This document shows positions 5,615-11,412 of a DNA stretch of 11,412 nt, one piece after another (the first letter of the stretch is position 1; the number at the start of each line of letters is the position of its first letter). The notes under the pieces are model-generated. The model worked only from the letters and a program-made list of their open reading frames with translations. It was not told the DNA's origin and made no database searches. The position numbers and the translations under genes are program-made. The DNA comes from an uncultured Bacilli bacterium (lineage in GTDB: Bacteria; Bacillota_I; Bacilli_A; RF39; UBA660), in contig CARZYU010000036.1 in assembly GCA_949113215.1 (NCBI GenBank), positions 1 to 11,412 on the forward strand. Direction: 5' to 3'.

Positions 5615-6526
5615 ATGAAAAAGGGAGAAAAGAAGTGGTACAAAGTAATTCATAACTGGGTATTGCTAGTTGCTTTGGTTATCTTAGTACCAATGCTACT
5701 CATGAATTTATTTATCATGGTGCAGTCTATGACAAATAAAGATGAGGTTCCAAGCATATTTGGTATTAAGCCATTCATGGTTTTATCAGGTTCCATGGAA
5801 TCTGAAATTCATAAAGGGGATATCATCTTTACGAAAGTAGTGGACCCTGAAACACTAGCAATCGATGATGTCATTGCCTTTCGCGATGCTGCTAATACAG
5901 TTACGACACACCGTATCATCGACATAGTAGAAGATGATGGAGTAGAATACTTCATCACCAAGGGTGATAACAATAGTACCCAAGATAGAAACTTAGTCGA
6001 GAAGGACGATGTAGAAGGAATTTACATTGGACGTATTCCTTCTGTTGGTAGTATCATGCAAAGCCTATCGCAACCAACTACCGTATTAATATTAGTCTTA
6101 GGAATTACTGTGATCTTCATTGTTGGTTTTTCCATCTCAACGAAAAAACAACGTGAGTTAGAAAGAGAGGAATTCCTAGAGTTTAAAATGATGAAGGAGC
6201 TACAAGCCAAAAAAGGAAATGAGAAAAAATCTTCTCCTAAGAAAACAGTAGCGTCAACTACTTCATCAAAGAAGGTGCAGCCGAAAAAAGAAATGACAGC
6301 TGGGGCTAAGAAAACAACTACGAAAAAGAGTGTAGAAGAAAAGAAAACCGTTGCTTCCAAAAAGATAGCTACGAAGTCTACTTCTAAAGTCAAAGAAGTA
6401 AAAACTTCTAAAGCAAAACCTAGTACTTCCAAAAGTACAGGAGGAAAGAAGACAACAACTTCTTCCAAACCTGCTCCAAAGAGAACGACTGCAAAGAAAG
6501 CACCATCTAAGACAAAGAAGTCTTAG
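5615..6526 (+). CDS. sipW: SipW-type signal peptidase I with a long lysine-rich C-terminal tail
   Basis: A 303-residue membrane peptidase of the archaeal/ER/SipW class (Ser-His type, S26B). Membrane helix about 14-37; extracytoplasmic catalytic domain with Ser60 in VLSGSMES, His99 in VTTHRI (Lys in ordinary bacterial signal peptidases) and Asp118 in TKGDNN; second membrane helix about 155-174. The Ser-His and His-Asp distances (39 and 19) are close to those of B. subtilis SipW. Helix order places residues 175-303 in the cytoplasm: first a charged helical stretch (about 176-200), then about 100 residues almost wholly Lys, Thr, Ser, Ala and Pro, like histone H1 tails. SipW of B. subtilis has about 190 residues, so the tail is extra. 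Role: removal of the special signal peptides of TasA-like proteins; the following gene encodes just such a substrate. Ribosome site GAAAGGGTGA at 5599-5608. Confidence 0.93.
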   Translation: MKKGEKKWYKVIHNWVLLVALVILVPMLLMNLFIMVQSMTNKDEVPSIFGIKPFMVLSGSMESEIHKGDIIFTKVVDPETLAIDDVIAFRDAANTVTTHRIIDIVEDDGVEYFITKGDNNSTQDRNLVEKDDVEGIYIGRIPSVGSIMQSLSQPTTVLILVLGITVIFIVGFSISTKKQRELEREEFLEFKMMKELQAKKGNEKKSSPKKTVASTTSSKKVQPKKEMTAGAKKTTTKKSVEEKKTVASKKIATKSTSKVKEVKTSKAKPSTSKSTGGKKTTTSSKPAPKRTTAKKAPSKTKKS

Positions 6527-6540
6527 AAACCTTAATTATG

Positions 6541-6565
6541 ATAAACTCTCTACAAAAGAGTTTAT
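6541..6565 (+). promoter_or_regulatory. 9-bp perfect hairpin after the signal peptidase gene
   Basis: ATAAACTCT (6541-6549) and AGAGTTTAT (6557-6565) enclose a 7-base loop. There is no T run afterwards, so I do not call it a terminator. It may stabilise or process the mRNA between the peptidase and the TasA-like gene. A weaker 6-bp hairpin (AGGAAG 6572-6577 with CTTCCT 6586-6591) follows. Confidence 0.55.
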
Positions 6566-6592
6566 ATAGATAGGAAGCTATTATTCTTCCTG

Positions 6593-6608
6593 TGCATAGT
6601 ACTATGCA
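6593..6608. promoter_or_regulatory. 16-bp perfect palindrome upstream of the TasA-like gene
   Basis: TGCATAGTACTATGCA is its own reverse complement with no spacer. The half-site core TATGCA recurs in TATGCATA at 6618-6625, just before the ribosome site. Either a DNA operator for a dimeric regulator or an RNA hairpin; the sequence alone does not decide. Confidence 0.6.
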
Positions 6609-6627
6609 TTTCAAAAATATGCATACG

Positions 6628-6637
6628 AAGGAGGTGA
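6628..6637 (+). promoter_or_regulatory. Full-length ribosome binding site of the TasA-like gene
   Basis: AAGGAGGTGA is complementary to nearly the full anti-Shine-Dalgarno region and lies 5 bases before ATG 6643. It fixes the start there and excludes the in-frame upstream GTG at 6592. It is the best ribosome site in the window, suggesting high expression. Confidence 0.9.
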
Positions 6638-6642
6638 AAACA

Positions 6643-7392
6643 ATGAAAAAGAAAATGGTAGTCTTAGGCGTATTATTATTAGCTGTAGTTTTAACAGGAT
6701 ATTCTGTTAGTGGAACTTATGCAAAATACGTATCTGCATTCGATCTTGTCGATGAGGCTAGAGTCGCTAAGTGGGCTTTCACCTTGAATGGTGATGAACC
6801 AACAAACACAGAAATTGATATGGATTTATTTAAGGAATCTTATGAATCTTTCAATGGAACTAGCACAGATACCGTTAGTTCAGAAGCAGGAGTTAACGTA
6901 GTTGCTCCAGGTACTTTCGGTGAATACATCTTCGTTTTAGATGGTTCTGCTGAAACGAACTATACTGTTGACATGGTTGCAACAATCGAAAACGAAATCG
7001 TTGATGGTAGCTACAATCCAATTTTCTTCCGTTTAGACGGTGGACAATGGATGAACTCATCTGATTTCGAAGACGCTTTAGAGAACTTATACGCTGGAAA
7101 AGTATTCGAAGCTGGAGATCCATTAAACAACAAAACTCATAAGATTGAATGGGTTTGGGCTTTCGATACGAAAAACAATGTAAGTTCTGAAACTGGAAAC
7201 CAAGATGATTTGTATTTTGGTCTTAGCAATATGCCAACATTTACAACTGATGATGAATTAGACACTTACTTAGCTCAACCAAAAGCTGATGATACTTACA
7301 GAACGATTAAAGTTAATATTAAATTAACAATTACGCAATCTGAATTAGAATCAAATGCTTGGGTTAACGATGTAGCTGATATGAACTCATAG
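6643..7392 (+). CDS. TasA/camelysin-like protein with SipW-type signal peptide (putative matrix fibre subunit)
   Basis: A 249-residue exported acidic protein. Residues 1-27 are a signal peptide: MKKK, a hydrophobic run, then SVSGTYAKYV, the pattern of SipW-dependent signals (compare GTYAYF-type sites), with cleavage expected after Ala27. The mature part starts with a helix containing ARVAKWAF (40-46), then an Asp/Glu-rich beta domain: APGTFGEYIFVLD (88-100), IFFRLDGG (127-134), HKIEWVWAFD (166-175) and a last strand YRTIKVNIKLTI (219-230). This order of motifs fits TasA/CalY-type proteins. Family knowledge: TasA forms the protein fibres of Bacillus biofilms and camelysin (CalY) belongs to the same family. 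The gene follows its likely processing enzyme. Fibre formation here is inferred. No catalytic motif is evident. Length is near that of TasA (about 260). Confidence 0.85.
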   Translation: MKKKMVVLGVLLLAVVLTGYSVSGTYAKYVSAFDLVDEARVAKWAFTLNGDEPTNTEIDMDLFKESYESFNGTSTDTVSSEAGVNVVAPGTFGEYIFVLDGSAETNYTVDMVATIENEIVDGSYNPIFFRLDGGQWMNSSDFEDALENLYAGKVFEAGDPLNNKTHKIEWVWAFDTKNNVSSETGNQDDLYFGLSNMPTFTTDDELDTYLAQPKADDTYRTIKVNIKLTITQSELESNAWVNDVADMNS

Positions 7393-7411
7393 TTGATAAG
7401 AATAGTTCAGG

Positions 7412-7477
7412 GGGAGTTAAAATTATTTAACTTCCAAATAAGCCTATGATCTAAAAAATCATCATGGGTTTATTTGG
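7412..7477 (+). promoter_or_regulatory. Two adjoining hairpins between the TasA-like and giant adhesin genes
   Basis: First hairpin: GGGAGTTAAA (7412-7421) with TTTAACTTCC (7426-7435), 10 pairs with one G-U, 4-base loop. Second: arms 7434-7450 and 7461-7477, 17 pairs with two G-U, loop of 10 bases. They share bases 7434-7435, so they compete slightly. Neither is followed by a T run, so this is not a standard terminator; partial attenuation or a 3'-end stabiliser for the TasA-like message would fit the different amounts needed of a fibre subunit and a giant anchored protein. Confidence 0.65.
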
Positions 7478-7494
7478 GAATTAAATCTAGGGGG

Positions 7495-7501
7495 AAAGGA
7501 G
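7495..7501 (+). promoter_or_regulatory. Ribosome binding site fixing the start of the giant adhesin
   Basis: AAAGGAG lies 8 bases before ATG 7510. An in-frame TTG at 7474 lies inside the preceding hairpin and has no ribosome site. Confidence 0.8.
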
Positions 7502-7509
7502 TCAAGAAT

Positions 7510-10500
7510 ATGGAAAAGCGTGTAGATAGAAAAAAGCAACAAGAAGAAAAAGATGATGAAAAAACCAGAAGACGAATTATGATTCTTATCATTATTATCA
7601 TTATTTTACTTTCTTTGATTACCAGTTGTAGTTGTACATCAAACTTTTTTGGTAAAATTGGTAATTGGTTCCAAAACGAAGGCGATCATCCAATTGACTC
7701 TGAGACCAATCATCAAGAGGTAATCAAAAATAGAGAATTAAAATTTGATTCCGATAACTTTCATATTTCATTAAGTGATTCAAAAGCAAAACTTAGTTAT
7801 ACCTATCGTAAAATCAATCCTAAAAAATTAAGCTGTACGACGAGCGATGCTAAGATTGCTACTTGTTACGTTCAGGATGGATACGTTGTTATCAATCCGA
7901 AACAAACAGGAAAAGTAACCGTAACCTTACAGACGAGTGTCAATGGAAAAACGTATGAAGCTACGACGATTGTCACCATTACAGATCCAACCAAATACAT
8001 TCAGTTAGATAGTACGAGTGGTACGATCAATTTAGCATATCAAAAAGAATTAAAAGTACCTTACAGTTTAGTAGGGTTGACGGGAAAAGTAAAAGTAACT
8101 TCGAGTGACGAAAAAATTGCCAAAGCCATCGTCAAAGATGGAGTATTAGTGATTACAGCAAATAAAACAGGGAAAGTAGATATTACGCTATCCGTTACTT
8201 ATAATGGAGTGGAATACAAAGTTGTATACCAATTGACCGTCATTAACGATAAAAATAATACTACAGGAAACCAAGGATCAAAAGATCCTTCCAAACCTAC
8301 TCCAGGGGAAACGAAACCATCGGAAGAGAAAAAAGAAAACAACAGTAAATTGAGAGAATTAAATCTTTCCTGGATTGATCTTGGATTCAAACCAGATAAG
8401 TATGAATATCGAATTGGTGTAAGTTCATGGAGAAAAAGTGTTAAGTTAACGGCTACTCCACAGAGTAGAAAAGCGAAGATTATTTCCTATACGTTCAACG
8501 GAAAAGAAGTTTCCAAAGAGGAGATTCAAAAATTAAAACTTCGTACGGGAGAAAATACGATTACCATTACTGTTCAAGCAGAGGATGGAACAACAAGTAC
8601 TTATAAAGTAGTCATCGATAAAGCCAAATCAAGTAATAACTATTTAAAGAATTTAACCACTTCAAAAGGAAGTTTAACTCCAGCATTTGATAAGAATAAG
8701 TTAGACTATTCCATTGAAGTAGGAGCTAATACGGGAGCTATCACTTTAACACCTACGCCAAGAAGCAAAAAAGCAACGCTTACTTATACTTACAATGGAG
8801 TGACAACAACTTCTTTGGAAAACTTAAACTTACGTACAGGACCAAACGTCGTTAAGATTAAAGTAACTGCGGAAGATGGAAGCAGTAGAACTTATAAAGT
8901 GACGATCAACCGTGCTACTGCCCAAGGCGTCATCGATAGCAATAGTCTCTTAAAAGAGTTGACCGACTCATTAGGAAAGATCGACTTTGATCCTTATCAG
9001 ACAAATTACACCATTGGGGTAGATAAGAATACGGATGAAATCAGTCTTACTGCAAAACCAAGTAGTAAAAAAGCAAAGGTTACTTATGAATTTAATGGTC
9101 AAACCGTACAAGACTTAAGTCATTTGGATTTAGTACCTGGTAATAATACCGTTAAGATTGTAGTAACGGCCGAAGATGGAAGTAAGACAGAATATACGGT
9201 TATCATCAACAAAGAAACAGAGAATAGCAGCAACACGTTAACCAATGTAAAGGTGATCGACAACAAAGCAGAATTAGAACCAGAATTTGATTCGAATACT
9301 TTAAACTATCAAATCAATGTCGATTCGAAAACAAGTGAATTAGGTTTGGAAGTTACTCCACATTCAAAAGCCAAAGAGGTTCTTTATACTTACAATGGAA
9401 AAACAATTACCAAAGAAGAACTAAAGAATTTAAAATTAGAGTATGGAGATAACGAAGTGGTTGTTACGGTCATCGGAAGTGATGATACCACAAGAGACTA
9501 TACTTTTACGATCCATCGTAAATCCGATAAGTCAGATGATACATCGTTAAAAACGTTAACCGTAGATGGAAAATCGATTTTAGATACTTATATGGCAACC
9601 GTTGATGTGACGACTGGTTCAGTTATATTAAAAGCAGTTCCAAATGATAAAAATGCTACTCTTTCTTACATTTACGATGGAGTAGAATACAAAGATTTGG
9701 AAGAACTTCAAGTAAACTTAAAACCAGGAGTTAATACAGTCGAAATAAAAGTCGTAGCGGAAGACGGATTCACTACTCAAATTTATGAAGTGACTTTAGT
9801 TCAAGCAGAACGTAGGGTTCGTTTTACAGTTGTTCCAAGTCAATGTTATGTTGACGAAGAATGTTTCGTGAAATATGTCGTAGAGGATATTGATTCCAAA
9901 ACAGGAAAAGTACTCAATACGGTAACCGAAGACGTTCAAGATATTCTAGAAGTTAACGTAACACCAAACAATTTCACTGCTTCATCCTTAGTGGCAGGAA
10001 AAATAAGAGTTACAGGTGACAATACAGTAATGCCAGGAGATGTGGCAACCTTAACGGTAGGAGTTTCTGGATTTCATAATTCGAATGCTACCGTAGCCAT
10101 TCCATTCGTTGCTCGTGATTACCGAATTACTTCGTTACAGTACGAATACAACATGTCTTACAACAACCAAAATGGGGGAAAAAGAGCAGTCGTTCTGAAT
10201 ACAGATTTATTCAAAGGAAACGTCAGCGTAAGCGAGACAACTTCGACAATAAAGATCTGTTCAGAAAATCGAAAAGACAACTGTATTACGATAGAGGCAG
10301 AAGGACCAATTGAAATCCATTATACAGGAGAAACAACGGGACCAACTTCTCTACCAATCGAAGTAAAAGCAACGGCACCTGGAACAGCAACACTTCATGT
10401 TACGGGAACTGCTTTTGGAAAGGATCTGTTCCTGCCGAGTGAAGCAGTTGATTCTAAGATTAAAATCAATATCATTCGAAGTTATTTGGTTACAGTGAAG

Positions 10501-11349
10501 GCCTACGATGGTTCGTATGATACTGTAGATAAAAAGTACACAGGATTATTCAATACCTTAACCAAAGAATACGAATTCGTCTTAGAAGAAAATGATTCCA
10601 TTGATTTGGGAAAATACGACGAACCATATTTGGAAGTGGAAGAAGAGTGCATGTATCATCCGTTCAAGGGATACATGATCGAAAATGATCCAGATAAAAC
10701 AATTGTCTATGATCGTACGACGAATCATCTCATTCATTACAGTGATTTAACGGATGATTTAACCTTAGTTGCAGTCTACGACATGGAAAAGAAAGAAAAG
10801 TTAGAAAGAATTGATAAGATTATGTGGCTTTCCGATGTTCCACTTTTCTATAATAAGGAATCAGAACAAAAGTATAATAAGCCAAAAATGATCTATCCAA
10901 GATCGCATGGTGAATACACGATGAACATTACCAACGAAACAGAAGATACAATTGTCATATCAGGAATGATTTTACAAGAGAATACCGTCTGTATCGAAGG
11001 ACAAGGATGTCTCAATATGGGATATATCATCAAAGACCATGCGAACAATTATCACTTTGGTGGCTCAGATGATTATTGGATTCTAAACACATACGGAGTT
11101 GAAGAAGCAACCGAAGTTTATAAACATGATTTCGATTTCGCTGAAGAAACAAATCAAAACTTAACCTTAAACAAAGGAGAAGAAGCTAAGATAACCATCC
11201 ATTGGAAATGGGTAGATTACGAAGACGGTCATACCGATCGTTTGGATACACTCATTGGAAACAAAGCTTCTGATCTTGGAGACACTGATTTGTTGTATCA
11301 ATTAGCGGTAGGAATCAAATACACAACGATTAACAAAAAGTGTGATTAA
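7510..11349 (+). CDS. Giant N-terminally anchored surface protein: two Ig-like and five cadherin-like beta-sandwich domains, TasA-like C-terminal region
   Basis: 1279 residues. A charged cytoplasmic start (1-22) precedes a hydrophobic segment (23-39) ending LITSC, so Cys40 is either a lipobox cysteine or the outer end of a signal anchor. Then: two bacterial Ig-like (Big_2-type) domains (about 76-158, 161-246), each with TGKV(T/D)(V/I)TL; a Pro/Lys/Glu linker (247-278); five cadherin-like beta-sandwich domains (about 279-372, 378-468, 479-569, 575-671, 678-766) sharing L-x-L-T, Y-x-(I/V)-x-V, YNG and (V/I)-x-AEDG-x-(T/S)-x-Y; a beta-rich unrecognised region (767-1095); and a C-terminal domain (about 1100-1279) with HGEYTMNITNETE and ITIHWKWVDYEDGHTDRLDT, resembling TasA-like proteins. 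No LPXTG or C-terminal membrane helix, so anchoring is N-terminal. Probable role: extracellular stalk or scaffold holding TasA-like material; inferred. Third gene after sipW in the same operon. Confidence 0.88.
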   Translation: MEKRVDRKKQQEEKDDEKTRRRIMILIIIIIILLSLITSCSCTSNFFGKIGNWFQNEGDHPIDSETNHQEVIKNRELKFDSDNFHISLSDSKAKLSYTYRKINPKKLSCTTSDAKIATCYVQDGYVVINPKQTGKVTVTLQTSVNGKTYEATTIVTITDPTKYIQLDSTSGTINLAYQKELKVPYSLVGLTGKVKVTSSDEKIAKAIVKDGVLVITANKTGKVDITLSVTYNGVEYKVVYQLTVINDKNNTTGNQGSKDPSKPTPGETKPSEEKKENNSKLRELNLSWIDLGFKPDKYEYRIGVSSWRKSVKLTATPQSRKAKIISYTFNGKEVSKEEIQKLKLRTGENTITITVQAEDGTTSTYKVVIDKAKSSNNYLKNLTTSKGSLTPAFDKNKLDYSIEVGANTGAITLTPTPRSKKATLTYTYNGVTTTSLENLNLRTGPNVVKIKVTAEDGSSRTYKVTINRATAQGVIDSNSLLKELTDSLGKIDFDPYQTNYTIGVDKNTDEISLTAKPSSKKAKVTYEFNGQTVQDLSHLDLVPGNNTVKIVVTAEDGSKTEYTVIINKETENSSNTLTNVKVIDNKAELEPEFDSNTLNYQINVDSKTSELGLEVTPHSKAKEVLYTYNGKTITKEELKNLKLEYGDNEVVVTVIGSDDTTRDYTFTIHRKSDKSDDTSLKTLTVDGKSILDTYMATVDVTTGSVILKAVPNDKNATLSYIYDGVEYKDLEELQVNLKPGVNTVEIKVVAEDGFTTQIYEVTLVQAERRVRFTVVPSQCYVDEECFVKYVVEDIDSKTGKVLNTVTEDVQDILEVNVTPNNFTASSLVAGKIRVTGDNTVMPGDVATLTVGVSGFHNSNATVAIPFVARDYRITSLQYEYNMSYNNQNGGKRAVVLNTDLFKGNVSVSETTSTIKICSENRKDNCITIEAEGPIEIHYTGETTGPTSLPIEVKATAPGTATLHVTGTAFGKDLFLPSEAVDSKIKINIIRSYLVTVKAYDGSYDTVDKKYTGLFNTLTKEYEFVLEENDSIDLGKYDEPYLEVEEECMYHPFKGYMIENDPDKTIVYDRTTNHLIHYSDLTDDLTLVAVYDMEKKEKLERIDKIMWLSDVPLFYNKESEQKYNKPKMIYPRSHGEYTMNITNETEDTIVISGMILQENTVCIEGQGCLNMGYIIKDHANNYHFGGSDDYWILNTYGVEEATEVYKHDFDFAEETNQNLTLNKGEEAKITIHWKWVDYEDGHTDRLDTLIGNKASDLGDTDLLYQLAVGIKYTTINKKCD
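7735..8247 (+). repeat. Tandem pair of bacterial Ig-like domains in the giant protein
   Basis: Two diverged copies of about 85 residues (about 76-158 and 161-246). Aligned landmarks are KIATCYVQDGYVVINPKQTG against KIAKAIVKDGVLVITANKTG, each followed by a KVT/KVD strand and then VNGKTYE or YNGVEYK. Such domains usually act as spacers or adhesion modules on bacterial surfaces. Confidence 0.8.
8344..9807 (+). repeat. Array of five cadherin-like beta-sandwich domains in the giant protein
   Basis: Five protein repeats of about 90-97 residues (279-766), diverged at DNA level. Shared marks are an N-terminal L-x-x-L, a D-x-x-x-x-x-Y-x-I-x-V strand, a Ser/Lys-rich turn before the YNG strand, GxNxVxI, and an EDG turn closing with a TYKV-type strand. 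The fourth copy has GSDDTT in place of AEDG, and the fifth lacks the usual middle strand around 691-697, so the array decays toward its C-terminal end. Confidence 0.82.
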
Positions 11350-11370
11350 TAAGAAAAAAGGGGAGTTCAT

Positions 11371-11412
11371 ATGAAAATCATAAAGCGATTGTTAGCAATT
11401 CTAGTGACATTG
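11371..11412 (+). CDS. Start of a further gene: exported or membrane protein, cut by window edge
   Basis: ATG 11371 with AAAAGGGGAG at 11356-11365 as ribosome site, 21 bases after the giant gene's stop. Only 14 residues are visible (MKIIKRLLAILVTL): a basic start and the beginning of a hydrophobic run, so a signal peptide or membrane anchor. Co-directional and closely spaced, it is probably part of the same operon. The family cannot be told. Confidence 0.7.
   Translation, partial: MKIIKRLLAILVTL

Noticed and set aside
6022..6468. Minus-strand open frame opposite the lysine-rich tail of the signal peptidase
   Set aside because: Lys/Thr/Ser codons read backwards give Phe/Leu/Val-rich nonsense without stops; there is no ribosome site and the plus-strand gene is clear.
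6537..6542. TATGAT as -10 of an internal promoter for the TasA-like gene
   Set aside because: No -35 at 16-18 bases upstream (the sequence there is Lys-codon A-rich DNA), no TGn extension, and it overlaps the start of a hairpin.
6592..6642. Upstream GTG start adding 17 residues to the TasA-like protein
   Set aside because: It would translate through the palindrome and the AAGGAGGTGA ribosome site, and would bury the signal peptide behind 17 extra residues.
7474..7509. Upstream TTG start of the giant protein
   Set aside because: It lies inside a 17-bp hairpin without a ribosome site, while AAAGGAG is ideally placed for ATG 7510.

Overview
The window looks like chromosome of an AT-rich, low-GC Gram-positive bacterium (Bacillota; a gut Bacilli/Erysipelotrichia-like or related uncultured lineage is my guess, from style only). 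The support is strong AGGAGG-type ribosome sites, sigma-A-like promoters (TTGACA-N17-GATAAT, TTGACT-N17-TATACT), a CwlD-type peptidoglycan amidase, and a SipW/TasA-type secretion pair. I see no rRNA, tRNA, CRISPR array or insertion sequence.

Left part (1-4413), housekeeping and accessory genes. A ZIP-family metal transporter on the minus strand runs off the left edge. Divergent from it is a secreted zinc amidase (836-1525). Next come an Abi_2/AbiD-F-type HEPN protein (1600-2559) with its own extended -10 promoter, and a membrane-anchored HtrA-type serine protease (2549-3652) that overlaps it by 11 bases and ends in a hairpin terminator. A single-gene unit with a near-consensus promoter follows: an NrtR-like regulator, made of a degenerate Nudix domain plus a winged helix (3725-4399), closed by a terminator.

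Right part (4431-11412), an apparent cell-surface/extracellular-matrix operon from one clear promoter. In order it holds: a putative lipoprotein or membrane-anchored protein with a Pro/Thr repeat stalk and a His/Cys-rich head (4510-5589); a SipW-type signal peptidase with an unusual long lysine-rich tail (5615-6526); a TasA/camelysin-like protein with a SipW-type signal peptide (6643-7392); a 1279-residue N-terminally anchored protein with two bacterial Ig-like domains, five cadherin-like beta-sandwich repeats and a C-terminal region whose motifs resemble the TasA-like protein (7510-11349); and the first 14 codons of another exported or membrane protein (from 11371). The two long intergenic gaps of this operon, flanking the TasA-like gene, contain hairpins and a 16-bp perfect palindrome.

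The order (anchored protein, SipW peptidase, TasA-like subunit) parallels the tapA-sipW-tasA biofilm operon of Bacillus subtilis. The first gene is not recognisably TapA, and the giant cadherin-repeat protein is an addition. My reading is that the peptidase matures the TasA-like subunit, which assembles outside the cell, and that the two anchored stalk proteins attach to or organise that material. The assembly and attachment steps are inference; the signal peptides, catalytic residues and repeats are visible in the sequence.
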